Assembly (NCBI RefSeq): GCF_003032475.1
Contig: NZ_CP028369.1
Span: forward strand, 6,324,001-6,388,000
Length of the DNA stretch: 64,000 nucleotides
Direction of reading: 5' to 3'
Source: Streptomyces sp. P3
Lineage (GTDB): Bacteria; Actinomycetota; Actinomycetes; Streptomycetales; Streptomycetaceae
This document shows positions 9,228 through 18,165 of the stretch, piece after piece. Position 1 is the first letter of the stretch. Each line of letters starts with the position of its first letter. The notes under the pieces were generated by a model. The model worked only from the letters and a program-made list of their open reading frames with translations. It was not told where the DNA came from and did not search any database. The position numbers and the translations under genes are program-made.

Positions 9228-9974
9228 CTAGCGTCTTTCCGCGGTGCGGGACGGCACTTGCCCGTACGCCTCACGGTAGTAGGCGGCGAAGCGGCCCAGG
9301 TGAGTGAAGCCCCAGCGCGCAGCGACGTCGGTGACGGTTCCGGACGCGGAACCGTCCGCGATGCGCAGCAGGTCCTGGTGCACCCGGTCCAGCCGTACGC
9401 GCCGCAGGTGGGCCGTCGGGGTGGTCCCGAGGTCGGTCCGAAAGCGGTCCTGGAGGGTACGAGGGCTGACCCGCGCTGCCGCCGCCATGTCCGCTACCGA
9501 CACCAGGTCACCCGCGTGGTCCTCGCAGTACGCCATGGCCCGTCGCACGGCACTCGAAAGGGCCGGACGGCCGTGCGGGGGCAGGACGGCGGAGTGGTCC
9601 TGCGGCTGGAGATCCACCAGGCTGTGCGCAAGGACCTGTTCGAGCTGCGCGGAGACATGCGCGGTCCCCAGCCACTCGGCCACCACGGAGTCGCCGTCCG
9701 CGAGGGCGGAGGCGAAACGCCGGTCGGCTAAGGGCTCTTCGGGGAGATGGGCGACGTCCTCGCTGGCGCCGGAGACCTGCCGCAGCAGCACCAGGGCCAC
9801 GCCCCTGAGCGCACCCGCCTCCGGATTCGTTCCCCAACCGAGCAGTTGGGCGCGCCAGCCCTCCTTGACGGCGGCCCGTGACGGGCCCTGCGGGAACCCG
9901 GTGCCGCGCGCGGTGGCGGCGGAGGACGCGAGGAACGCGCGGTAGGTCTCCACGGTGATGGTTCGCAGGAGCAC
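9228..9974 (-). CDS. AraC-family transcriptional regulator
   Basis: The GTG at 9974 follows a GGAG at suitable distance and gives 248 residues (MLLRTITVETYRAFL). The C-terminal 100 residues are a classic AraC double helix-turn-helix: VSVADMAAAARVSPRTLQDRF, then VTDVAARWGFTHLGRFAAYY. The N-terminal effector domain is short for the AraC_binding_2 type (whole proteins are usually near 320 residues), so this may be a reduced sensor. It is divergent from a secreted-protein gene 490 bp away, a possible target. Confidence 0.8.
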   Translation of the reverse strand: MLLRTITVETYRAFLASSAATARGTGFPQGPSRAAVKEGWRAQLLGWGTNPEAGALRGVALVLLRQVSGASEDVAHLPEEPLADRRFASALADGDSVVAEWLGTAHVSAQLEQVLAHSLVDLQPQDHSAVLPPHGRPALSSAVRRAMAYCEDHAGDLVSVADMAAAARVSPRTLQDRFRTDLGTTPTAHLRRVRLDRVHQDLLRIADGSASGTVTDVAARWGFTHLGRFAAYYREAYGQVPSRTAERR

Positions 9975-10466
9975 GCCACGGCTCCGTGCTCGACGCACGC
10001 GGCTGGGCGGAACGGGCAGTGCTGACACGGTCTGAGCCCCTCCTTCTCCCCGGCTCAGTCGCGGGGACACACAGGAGGTTCACAGCGGTGCATGACCGCT
10101 CCGCGCGGCGAAGGTGACGGAACCATGACCGTTCCTCACCAGTCGCCATCACACGGTCCCATGACTGCTGACCTGGCGTTTGCGGCTCAGCAGGCCAACT
10201 CGCCCATCGCGTCCCATCCTTCCCGGAGGTCCTGCTGGGAGCGGAGATCTGTTTCTGCCGGGCTCTGCCCACCGGGCCGTGACGAATGCGCACCGTTCTG
10301 GCAATCCGATATGCGCGAACCAGTCAGCGGAGAACGGATAGCAAGCGGTCGTCCGCCCTTCATATGCTGCAGTCGATCCGCACGTACGGCCAAACCCGGC
10401 AACGGTGTGCAGTACTTGCGAGCGGGCTGCGGCCAAGGCGGCCCGGTAGAAGCAGGGGGATTCAAG
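9975..10466. other. Long intergenic region between AraC gene and secreted-protein gene
   Basis: About 490 bp without a convincing gene. Open frames here have no family features. It probably holds both divergent promoters; I found no clear operator palindrome. Confidence 0.4.
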
Positions 10467-11063
10467 TTGCGAGTGAGCATCCGGTGGTTGATCACTGCTC
10501 TGGTCATGGGGCTCTTCATAGGGGCAGGCGCGCAGGGAGCAGCGGTCGCGTCCTCGACCGACGCAGGATTTACGGCACAGGCACGAGCAGCCGGGCTGTC
10601 GACCGACAAGGCCGCGGCATTGCAGGCCAAGGTCGACGACTATCTGGTCAAGCTGCAGGGGAGAGGCAAGCAGGTCTCGCCGAACCAGATCAGCATGAAC
10701 GGTGCGGTCCTGAACGTAACCGTCCCCGGGGAAGCGCGGCCCCGACAGCTCGCGCAACACAGCGGAGCCGCCCCTCAGGCGACCGTGTGCAAGGACTTCT
10801 CATCATGGAATCCAGTGCCCTACGGGTGGTTCTGCGCCTATCAGCTCCAGTGGGGCGGGGGCGACTCCATCGGCATGTACAACTGCGACAACTACTTCAT
10901 CCCCTGGGTCTCCGAGGGATCCTGGATGAACAATCAGACCACCGGTACCGTTCCACGGCTGTACTTCAGGGACTTGAGCTGGTGGGACATGCCTTCCGCA
11001 TTCTCTTCGCAGGGTTACCACGTGGACTGGAACCCCGTGAACTCCATCACGAACTGCCGGTAG
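10467..11063 (+). CDS. Secreted protein resembling peptidase inhibitor family I36
   Basis: The start is TTG 10467, six bases after AGGGGGA (10454-10460); a GTG at 10473 is the alternative. It gives 198 residues with a Sec signal (WLITALVMGLFIGAGAQGAAVA) and a short pro-region. The compact C-terminal domain has four cysteines and a crystallin-like pattern: VCKDFSSWN, GWFCAYQLQWGGGDSIGMYNC, IPWVSEGSWMNNQ, ending in NC. This resembles the I36 (SMPI-type) beta/gamma-crystallin fold that inhibits metalloproteases. Assignment is by pattern only. Confidence 0.65.
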   Translation: MRVSIRWLITALVMGLFIGAGAQGAAVASSTDAGFTAQARAAGLSTDKAAALQAKVDDYLVKLQGRGKQVSPNQISMNGAVLNVTVPGEARPRQLAQHSGAAPQATVCKDFSSWNPVPYGWFCAYQLQWGGGDSIGMYNCDNYFIPWVSEGSWMNNQTTGTVPRLYFRDLSWWDMPSAFSSQGYHVDWNPVNSITNCR

Positions 11064-11080
11064 CAAGGGTCGATGACGAT

Positions 11081-12289
11081 ATGCGTTCCACTGCCTCCCT
11101 CAAGGCCGCCGCGGGCCACAGGCGCAGGAGCCTTCTCGCCATGGTCACCGCGTTTCTCTCCGTGGCTTTCATCGGCATTGCGTTCTCCCCGCCGGCCGCG
11201 GCCGCACCATCACGACCCGACAACACCTCGGCCGTGGGAGGAACAAGTGCCGTCGTGCCCGTCGGCGTCACCGCCGGGATCGCTGTCTTCGATCGCCAGA
11301 CCGATGGTTTCACCGAGCAACTGAACCCGAGCATGCAGTTCCGTTCGGCCTCGATCGTCAAACTGCTGATGGCTCTGGACTATTTCTGGAACCGAGGCTC
11401 CGACTACGTCGTTCCGGCCGCCGACCGTGCCTGGCTGGACCCCATGCTCCGCAGCAGCGATGACGACGCGGCCAGTCAATACTGGTCGAGCCACGGCTAT
11501 TCATCGATCGTCACCCGTATGCGCGGCAACCTCGGGCTGAGCGACACGGAGCCCCCTGGCGACCCGAACTTCTGGGGCTACACAGCCATTTCGGCCCGCG
11601 ACACGGTGACGATCTACCGCTACATCCTGGAAAAGGCCCACGCGCCCGTACGCAACTTCATCATGGACAACCTTCGTCAGTCGACCCGCTGCGCGTCGGA
11701 CAAATTCGACCAGCACTTCGGCATCGTCGGTGCCTTCAACCGACCCTGGGCCGTGAAGCAGGGCTGGTCGGGCGACTCGTACCCGAAGGGCACATGCGGC
11801 CACACGAGCCCGGTCTCGCCCAGGGCGGCGGCCGGCGTCGGTCCCGCCGCCGCGGCCGTGGATCTGACCCGTCCCGCCCTGCATTCCACTGGCACCGTCG
11901 GCGCCGGCGACCGCTCGATCGTGGCCGTCTACACACTGCACCAGCCCGGTACTTCGTATGGGAAGGCTTTCACCGACATCGGTCGACTGACCCGTTCACT
12001 CAGTGTTCCCGGTGGCGTCGCGCCGTCCGGAAAATGGTACGGGACGTGGAGTTCGGAGGTCGTCGTCCGCAGTGAACCACGCATCGGCGACAACGCGCTG
12101 ACGCGACTGCCCGCGGGGGTTGAGGTACTGGTGGGCTGCCAGAAAAAGGGCCAGTCCGTCTCCGTGCCCCCGTACACCAACGACTGGTGGGCGTACCTGC
12201 CCCAGTACGGCGGCTACATCTCCAACATCTACATAAGCCATCCGGACAATCGATTGCCGGATGTCCCACTGTGCTCAAGTCCGAAGTAG
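11081..12289 (+). CDS. Secreted serine beta-lactamase-fold protein with SH3-like tail
   Basis: The 402-residue protein starts at ATG 11081, 17 bp after the previous stop, so the genes are likely co-transcribed. It has a signal peptide ending near AAAA-P43. A class A beta-lactamase/DD-peptidase-like domain follows: S91-I-V-K94 is the SxxK nucleophile motif, SSDDDAAS near 135 takes the SDN position and KQGWSG the KTG position. Residues about 310-402 look like a bacterial SH3 domain (WYGTWSSEVVVRSEPRIGDNALTRLPAG, here paraphrased in part). The KTG box is altered, so cell-wall peptidase, esterase or a non-catalytic role are all possible. Confidence 0.7.
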   Translation: MRSTASLKAAAGHRRRSLLAMVTAFLSVAFIGIAFSPPAAAAPSRPDNTSAVGGTSAVVPVGVTAGIAVFDRQTDGFTEQLNPSMQFRSASIVKLLMALDYFWNRGSDYVVPAADRAWLDPMLRSSDDDAASQYWSSHGYSSIVTRMRGNLGLSDTEPPGDPNFWGYTAISARDTVTIYRYILEKAHAPVRNFIMDNLRQSTRCASDKFDQHFGIVGAFNRPWAVKQGWSGDSYPKGTCGHTSPVSPRAAAGVGPAAAAVDLTRPALHSTGTVGAGDRSIVAVYTLHQPGTSYGKAFTDIGRLTRSLSVPGGVAPSGKWYGTWSSEVVVRSEPRIGDNALTRLPAGVEVLVGCQKKGQSVSVPPYTNDWWAYLPQYGGYISNIYISHPDNRLPDVPLCSSPK

Positions 12290-12350
12290 CAGTGCAACCA
12301 GGGCCAGAAGCACATGACTGGAAACACGACGATCAGAACGGGGTACACGA

Positions 12351-12860
12351 ATGCTTTCACTGAACAGGGGCCGCCGCCGCAAGACGCTGGCGATGACGTT
12401 CGCCGCGGCCGCCTGCACGACGGTCCTCACATGGCAGGGCGCCTCCGCCGCCCATGCCGCCAGCCCCTATGACGGCGCGGACCCGGCCGCCACAGGCTGT
12501 GCGTCGAACGCCAAGACTCTCGCCTCCGCGCCGCTCTACCTGCCCAACACGACCAGTCAGGCCGGCACCATCGAGATGCGCTACAGCAACACCTGCATGA
12601 CGCAATGGATCCGCGTCTACTCCAACCAAACCCGTTGCAGCGGTGAGCCCTGCCGCAACAAGGCGGAGATCACCCGCCCCGCGGGCTCGGACGGCCCCGC
12701 CCTGACCGTGGGCCGCGGCAACGTGGCCGCAGGGGAGCCCTACCAGTGGAGCCTCATGGTCTACACCCCCAACACCCGCTCCTGCGGCACCGGCAACGCC
12801 GACACAGGGTCAGGGACGGCCTACCCGTACGGGGAGTGGGGACGCCAGATCTGCGGCTGA
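12351..12860 (+). CDS. Secreted DUF2690-family protein
   Basis: The 169-residue protein has a signal peptide (cleavage near AAHAA-S38). The DUF2690 (YjfA-like) core follows: SPYDGADPAATGCASNAKT, GTIEMRYSNTCMTQWIRVY, CSGEPC. Four or more cysteines suggest disulfides outside the cell. The family is common in Streptomyces and its role is unknown. It follows the beta-lactamase-like gene by 61 bp on the same strand. Confidence 0.85.
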   Translation: MLSLNRGRRRKTLAMTFAAAACTTVLTWQGASAAHAASPYDGADPAATGCASNAKTLASAPLYLPNTTSQAGTIEMRYSNTCMTQWIRVYSNQTRCSGEPCRNKAEITRPAGSDGPALTVGRGNVAAGEPYQWSLMVYTPNTRSCGTGNADTGSGTAYPYGEWGRQICG

Positions 12861-13377
12861 GCCCGAGCAGAGCGATGAACCGCGAAAACACGTCCTGACC
12901 GACGTCCGCAGCTCCGACGAGTTCGTTCACGAGCGTCATCAGAGCGTTCCGCCACTGGCCGCGGGCCGCCGAACGACCGCAGCAGGTCGTAGGTCCGCAC
13001 CTGGTTGACCGCCCGTTCGTGCCATCAGCCTCAAGACACTGACTTACCACTGGTTCCGCAGCCCCGACGGCAGGCCGGCCGACACCGCGGGAGTCACCCA
13101 CGCGTCCCGGAACAGCATCCCAAGGACCCCTGTTTTCCCAGGTCAACAGGGGTGGGATGGTTCCATCGTCCCGGGTGCGGCGGTGACCGTTGTCGAGGGT
13201 CCCCGTGGCCGTGGAATCTGTGGACGTCGCACCGGCCGAGACGGCACGACCGCCGCGCCGGCAGCACGAAAGCCACCGCCTTGCGCCTGTATGGCGGGAC
13301 GGTGTTCGAAGCCCCACCCCTGCGCCGTCCGGTGACGCAGGGTTCGCTCACCTTTTGACAGAGAAGGAAGTCACCGT
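12861..13377. other. Gap without a confident gene
   Basis: No open frame is convincing. A minus-strand stretch near 12885-12980 reads like coding (RNALMTLVNELVGAADVGQD) but is short and has no start, so at best it is a relic. The end of the gap supplies a ribosome site (GAAGGAAG) for the next gene. Confidence 0.35.
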
Positions 13378-13989
13378 ATGAACAGCAGCACTCCCGCACG
13401 CCGTCGTCCGGGCCGCGGCGTGGCCGTCGCCGCCGGCCTCGTCCTGGCTCTCGGACTCGGCACGGCGGCGCAGGCCTCCGCCGCTCCGCGGATCGCCGAC
13501 GCGGAGGTCAGGGCCTCGTCCTCGTCCCTCGCGCGCTCCGACTCGGGCACGTCGCTGTCGGGCCGTCAGATGATCCGGGTGCTGAAGTCCCTGCTGCCCA
13601 AGGGCGCGAAGGTCTCCGACCAGCAGGGCCAGGAAGGCTACGGCGCGCTGGTCTGGGACGACGGCCACGGAAAGAGCATGATCGGGGTGAACTCCCAGCA
13701 CGACATGGGCGACGTCCTCGAAGGACATATGGGCTGCGAGGGCACGTACATCGAGTGCCGAGCCCTGACCCTCGCCGACGGCACGCAGGTGAAGCGGGCC
13801 AAGCGGGCGTCGGAGAAGGGTGGTTCGGCCGTGGTGTGGCTGGTCGACACCCTCCACCGCGACGGTCGCCGGGTCATCGTCCAGGAGGTGAACTCCTACG
13901 CCGAGGGCGGTGAGGTGACGCGACCGCAGCCCCCGCTCACGCTCGACCGTCTGCAGGCCATCGCGCTCGACTCCCGGTGGGCGGGCTGA
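13378..13989 (+). CDS. Secreted hypothetical protein
   Basis: The 203-residue protein has a strong Sec signal (VAVAAGLVLALGLGTAAQASA-A). The mature part opens with a Ser-rich linker, then SGRQMIRVLKSLLPKGAKV, two cysteines (MGCEGTYIEC) and a C-terminal LDRLQAIALDSRW. This type is frequent in Streptomyces exported proteomes without a known function. The ATG follows GAAGGAAG at good spacing. Confidence 0.75.
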   Translation: MNSSTPARRRPGRGVAVAAGLVLALGLGTAAQASAAPRIADAEVRASSSSLARSDSGTSLSGRQMIRVLKSLLPKGAKVSDQQGQEGYGALVWDDGHGKSMIGVNSQHDMGDVLEGHMGCEGTYIECRALTLADGTQVKRAKRASEKGGSAVVWLVDTLHRDGRRVIVQEVNSYAEGGEVTRPQPPLTLDRLQAIALDSRWAG

Positions 13990-14425
13990 CCTAACTCGGT
14001 CTGCGCTTGAGGAAGGCCTGACCCCGCAGGACGGGGGCGGGGGAGGGGGTTGAGGGTAGTCTCCGCCGGCCGACCTCGGCGAGTTCCCTCGGGCGAGGAA
14101 TGAGAGCGGGAAGGGGCGGGCCGGAGCCGGGCGCGTGGCCGGGGGGTCGGCGCGGCCGGCTCTCCGCTTGCGCGCAGCCGCGGCGTCCCGCCTGGGAGTC
14201 CCCCTCAGTCGGCTTGGCCGCCTGCTCCAGCAGTACCCGACAGGGAAGGGGAGGCGGCCCAGCCGTGCCGGCACTGCCGGGCCCGGGCGGCGGTGAGCGG
14301 CGCGGGGCCGGTGGCGGCTGCGTCTGACGCGCAAACAGACGAGTTCGGCTGCCTGCGCGTTCTGGCTGCGCGGGCTGGCCGGGTTCGCTGCACAGGCTGA
14401 CCCCTTCACCCGGACGATGCGCGGG
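13990..14425. other. Convergent intergenic gap
   Basis: About 435 bp of very GC-rich DNA between two convergent genes. I see G-runs and no coding or clear hairpin that I would defend. Confidence 0.3.
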
Positions 14426-16312
14426 TCAGGCTCCGCAGTACCGGGTGGCACGAGGACCGCAGAATTCGTTGCTCCCAGCTCCGTCATAATCGACATTGTC
14501 ATCGGTGTCGAATACTATTGTGTCGGCTCCGACATTGCTGGAAACCCGTACTTTGCGGCCTATCGGCCATTCTTCGAGGTCGTTGGACGCTGTGACTTCA
14601 GCTGTCGCCCCGGCCGGTGTGAGGGTGAGCCGAAAACTGACTTCGCACCCCTCGGGCTGGGCGGTGGCGCACGGCGGGTCATTGCTGGGGTCGGCATAGT
14701 CCAAGAAGGGGGACCAGTTGTATCTTCCAGAGCCGTTCGCTTCGATGGAGATTTTGCGACGGTGAGCCTGCCAGGTCCCCTGATATTCTGCCTTGATGAT
14801 TGCAGCGGAATCGAAACGGCTCAGATCGACGAAGACGCTGGTGAGTTTGTATTTTCCGCCGGTCAGGATGTTGCTGATCCCTGCGATCTGGGATTGGACA
14901 ATCTCAGGTACGAGCTTGAGGCTGTCAAGGAGGGCTGGGATGAGTTCGGTTGCCTCGACCCGGCCCAAAGCAAGCTTGGCGCAGGTCTGAGCAGCCTTGA
15001 CCGCCGACTCGAAGCGCTTGTTGGCCGAACCGTTCTCACTCAAGGCGTCTTTGACGTCCAGGAGGCAGTCGCCGGCCCCCATCAAGGTGCCGAACTGACT
15101 GACTACGTCAGGTTGGCCTTCGGGCTTCTTTGACGTGGATGCGTCGTCGACCGTCGCCCGTGTCGCCCGGGCGAGTCCCGCTCCTCCTTCCTTGGCGGAC
15201 GCAGAATTCACCGCCTTCTGTGCGATGCCCTCGATCCATGTCTTGTCGGCACTGAGGGCGGGCATGAAGGCCAATAGCGTACCCAGGAGAACATCGAAGG
15301 CGACTGCACTGCCGTCCATATGGCCGTGAAGCCGGGCAGATTTCATTTTCTCGTTGACAGTGACGCTCCCGGCCTTCGCCCCCGCAATGATCCTCTGCCC
15401 TTGTGTCATCCAGAACACGTTGCGAATGACGGTGATGGAGTCACCGCTACCGAGGAGGACGTCCCTGCCGGTTACGGTGACCCCACTCGGGAGACGGTCG
15501 AGCCGAATCGGATACGCCATACCGTTGACCATGTTGAGGGTGACTTGCTTGCCGTCGCCGTCGGCGCAGGCAGAGAAGGAGTTGTCGCCGACGGCGGTAC
15601 TGGCCTTGGCGACGACAGTGCCGCTCGGTTTGTCGCACTTGAGATCTGGTGGGATCGCGAAGAGGTCCTTGACGATGGCGACCGCCGAGGCGGTGATGAG
15701 TTTCTGAAAGTAACCCATGACCGTGGTGCCGGCGTCGGCTGTCATCTTTATTCCGCGGCCGGCTATGTGCAGGAGCTGCTCTCCCGGCTTCACGAAGAAC
15801 GTCCTGAACAGAGAGAAGTGCGGTGCCGTGCCCGTCACGCGGTGCGTTCTCGGGTCTGCTGCCGCATCGAGCAGCGGGAACCAGGCACCCAGGCCGGAGT
15901 CGAAGACCATGATGCCGATCTGCTTGGCCGTCACACCACGGGGCAGCTTTTTGGAGTCGTACGACAAGCTGACGCGGCCCCGCGCAAGGGCGCCTCGGGT
16001 GGTCGATATCTCCACGGGAGCACCCAAGCCGGCCACGCCGAGGTGTTTGTCAGTGGGGCCGGTGTCCACCTCGGGGAGTTCCCGGAACTGTACTTCGGTG
16101 CCGTTCCTTGCGCCCTCTCGCGGAACGGTGACCGTGACACGCTGCTCGCCGGCGTCTCCGCTGACTTCTCCGCCTTCTGCGCCCACGGTCGCGGTGGAAT
16201 CGTCTGACGGGCTCTCGCCAGTGCAACCGCCGAGCAACAGGGTCATCACGGTGGCCGCGATCAAGACGGCGGTTCGAACCGGATGATGCTCCCGTTGCTG
16301 CATGAACTGCAT
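14426..16312 (-). CDS. Large lipoprotein of unknown function
   Basis: The ATG at 16312 follows AGGGG at 5 bp. Residues 1-29 form a lipoprotein signal with lipobox LLGG-C30. Residues 40-150 are a beta-sandwich-like region (EGGEVSGDAGEQRVTVTVPREG). The middle includes possible amphipathic helices (TVMGYFQKLITASAVAIVKDLF) and cysteine pairs, and the C-terminus has FRLTLTPAGATAEVTASND. The 628-residue protein should sit on the outer face of the membrane. I do not recognise the family. Confidence 0.75.
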   Translation of the reverse strand: MQFMQQREHHPVRTAVLIAATVMTLLLGGCTGESPSDDSTATVGAEGGEVSGDAGEQRVTVTVPREGARNGTEVQFRELPEVDTGPTDKHLGVAGLGAPVEISTTRGALARGRVSLSYDSKKLPRGVTAKQIGIMVFDSGLGAWFPLLDAAADPRTHRVTGTAPHFSLFRTFFVKPGEQLLHIAGRGIKMTADAGTTVMGYFQKLITASAVAIVKDLFAIPPDLKCDKPSGTVVAKASTAVGDNSFSACADGDGKQVTLNMVNGMAYPIRLDRLPSGVTVTGRDVLLGSGDSITVIRNVFWMTQGQRIIAGAKAGSVTVNEKMKSARLHGHMDGSAVAFDVLLGTLLAFMPALSADKTWIEGIAQKAVNSASAKEGGAGLARATRATVDDASTSKKPEGQPDVVSQFGTLMGAGDCLLDVKDALSENGSANKRFESAVKAAQTCAKLALGRVEATELIPALLDSLKLVPEIVQSQIAGISNILTGGKYKLTSVFVDLSRFDSAAIIKAEYQGTWQAHRRKISIEANGSGRYNWSPFLDYADPSNDPPCATAQPEGCEVSFRLTLTPAGATAEVTASNDLEEWPIGRKVRVSSNVGADTIVFDTDDNVDYDGAGSNEFCGPRATRYCGA

Positions 16313-16503
16313 GTGACCCCTGGGTGATCGGTCCCGTGCGAGCGAGTGGAAGCATTCTGCACTGACGCGTATCGCCCGAACAACCCCTTCTGCGACAAAC
16401 GGTGACGCTCAGTCAGAATCGGGTCGGCCGCCCCGCTCCAAGTGCTCGCCGCCGCCTTTGGCCTCAGCCGCGCTGACGAAGCGGTTGACCGTGTGGGTCA
16501 TGG

Positions 16504-16821
16504 TCAAGATCTGTGCATCGAACCAGGCTGAGGCGGCTTGGTGGACATCGTGATCTTGGTGTCGTTCTCGCCGTGACGAGTGACTTCGTGCAGGCCCAGT
16601 CGCCGGTAGAGGTCCTGGGTCCGCCGGTTGACGACGAGGACGTCCAGGGTGAGGTCCCGGGCCTGCTGGCGAGCCTGGTGCAGGAGGCTGCGGATGAGCC
16701 GACTGCCGATGCCGTGTCTGTGGTGGTCGGGGTGGAGCTCGATCCGCGCCAGGTAGATCTCCGTCGGCCGACGCTCGACGTGGAGCACGCCCGCATCGGT
16801 GCCGTGCTCGGCGTGTGGTGA
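16504..16821 (-). pseudogene. GNAT acetyltransferase, 5'-truncated
   Basis: The minus strand encodes EHGTDAGVLHVERRPTEIYL, then IELHPDHHRHGIGSRLIRSLLHQA, which is the acetyl-CoA binding motif A (Q/RxxGxG/A) of GNAT enzymes, and LDVLVVNRRTQDLYRRLGL (motif B). The first strands and helices of the fold (about 60 residues) are missing, with a stop at 16822-16824. A GTG at 16788 could start a short product, but catalysis is unlikely. Confidence 0.65.
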
Positions 16822-16918
16822 TCACGCTCCCGCAGAACACCCTGCACCAGCTCGACGTCACCCCCGCACTGCCGGAGGGCAGGATCCGCGCCAGCCAGGA
16901 CCGGGTCAACTGACGCGC

Positions 16919-17080
16919 TATCACCGGGCCCAGCAGGAGAGCCACGGGGTCCTGCACTTCGCGAGCAGCGACCATGCCAACGTGTGGGCGGGTTTCATCG
17001 ACGGCGCGGTCGAGAGCGGCACGCGAGTGGCCCGGTGTATTCGCGCCGGGTGGGAGGAGCCCACGCCCGGCCTTGACTGA
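16919..17080 (+). pseudogene. Flavin amine oxidase C-terminal relic
   Basis: The frame encodes HGVLHFASSDHANVWAGFID and GAVESGTRVA before the stop. This is the conserved FAD-contacting end of flavin monoamine oxidases (the usual form is ALHFASSDHANVWAGFIDGA). No upstream oxidase part is present. It lies immediately upstream of the truncated acetyltransferase, and both appear to mark an old rearrangement point. Confidence 0.7.
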
Positions 17081-17383
17081 GCGAAGGGATGCCGGGCCGG
17101 TCGAGGCCCGGCATCAGGGGGTCGGGCGTGGGCCCGTCGCCCATGCCGTCTCAGCCCTGACCGGCACGGCAACGCCGGGAAGTCCATGCAGGTCGATCCA
17201 GCATATGGGCATGACGAGCTGACGGAGGCGAGCTGCGTAGGTGCGGGATCCGAGGCGTGGTTTGTAGCTGTTTTGTGGTGTACGGGACGATCCATCGTCA
17301 TCGGCATCCGCCCGTGTTGTGATGGGGGGTGTCACGGTGCTCCGTGAGGGGAGCGCCACGCAAGGGACTTACGGGGGATTCAC
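17081..17383. other. Gap, possible amidase-like relic
   Basis: About 300 bp. The minus strand at 17115-17230 reads RQLVMPICWIDLHGLPGVAVP, faintly like an amidase C-terminus, but it is too short to call. The 3' end holds the promoter and ribosome site (GGGGGA) of the next gene. Confidence 0.25.
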
Positions 17384-17758
17384 ATGCGCAAGAGGAGCAG
17401 GGTGGGTGCGGTGCTGACCACCGCCGCAATAGCCGTCGCCGTGGTGGGGGCCGGCGCGCCATCCGCCGGGACGGCCGGCGGGTGCTGGCAGAGCGGTGGG
17501 CGCTGGTGGTGCAACAACGTTTCGGGGGCACCCGTCTACGGCACTATGGGAGCGAGCACGCAGTACCCCGACCCCGACGTGATCGTCGGCTACATGTACT
17601 CCAACCCCAGTTGGTTCGACTGCAAGATGGACGGTCAGGCCTGGGTGGGCGGACCGCACCCGACGCGCTGGGAGTTCACGAAGGCGGACAACGGGCAGTG
17701 GGGCTGGATGAAGGACACAGCGATCTCCAGCGAGACGAACCCGCTGCCCAACTGCTGA
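17384..17758 (+). CDS. Small secreted cysteine-containing protein
   Basis: The 124-residue protein has signal VGAVLTTAAIAVAVVGAGAPSA. The mature part of about 95 residues is rich in Trp, Gly and Cys (GGCWQSGGRWWCNNVSG, WFDCKMDGQAWVGG, NPLPNC), with four cysteines likely in disulfides. The pattern recalls small Streptomyces SH3-like exported proteins. ATG after GGGGGA. Function unknown. Confidence 0.75.
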   Translation: MRKRSRVGAVLTTAAIAVAVVGAGAPSAGTAGGCWQSGGRWWCNNVSGAPVYGTMGASTQYPDPDVIVGYMYSNPSWFDCKMDGQAWVGGPHPTRWEFTKADNGQWGWMKDTAISSETNPLPNC

Positions 17759-18165
17759 GTAGCGTGCGGGCGTGCCGGCGTGCGGGGTCGGGCATCCCCT
17801 TCGCGACCCCATTTCGTCCATGCACCGGCTGAGTTGAGGATGAGGCAGGGCGGGCTGGACGGCGCAGACGCGGCCGGGGCCGGGGCGCACTCGCCCTGGC
17901 GCCCGTGCGCGTCTGCTCCGCCGACCCGCACGACGCCGACGGTGCGGCTTTGCTCGATCCGAGGTGACAGCGGTCCCGCCATGATGGGGATATCCCCACT
18001 CCCAAGTGGTGGCCAGCCTGATGGGCAACGGCAGGTGCGGGCGGCGATCGTGTCGTAGTCAGGCTTTCCGCTGAACTGGCGGCGGCGGTCCAGAAGACTG
18101 TGTCGAGAGCCGACTGCCAGTCAGGTCTCCGGATGGCCACCTCAAGGGATCATGAAGGGGGAACA
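17759..18165. other. Gap without a confident gene
   Basis: About 400 bp. Open frames in all directions are Arg/Pro/Ala-rich and lack motifs. Promoter for the amidohydrolase gene expected near the end; nothing else seen. Confidence 0.3.

Noticed and set aside
9975..10466. Hidden gene between AraC and the I36-like gene
   Set aside because: Frames are open by composition only, and the secreted gene's ribosome site fixes its start at 10467.
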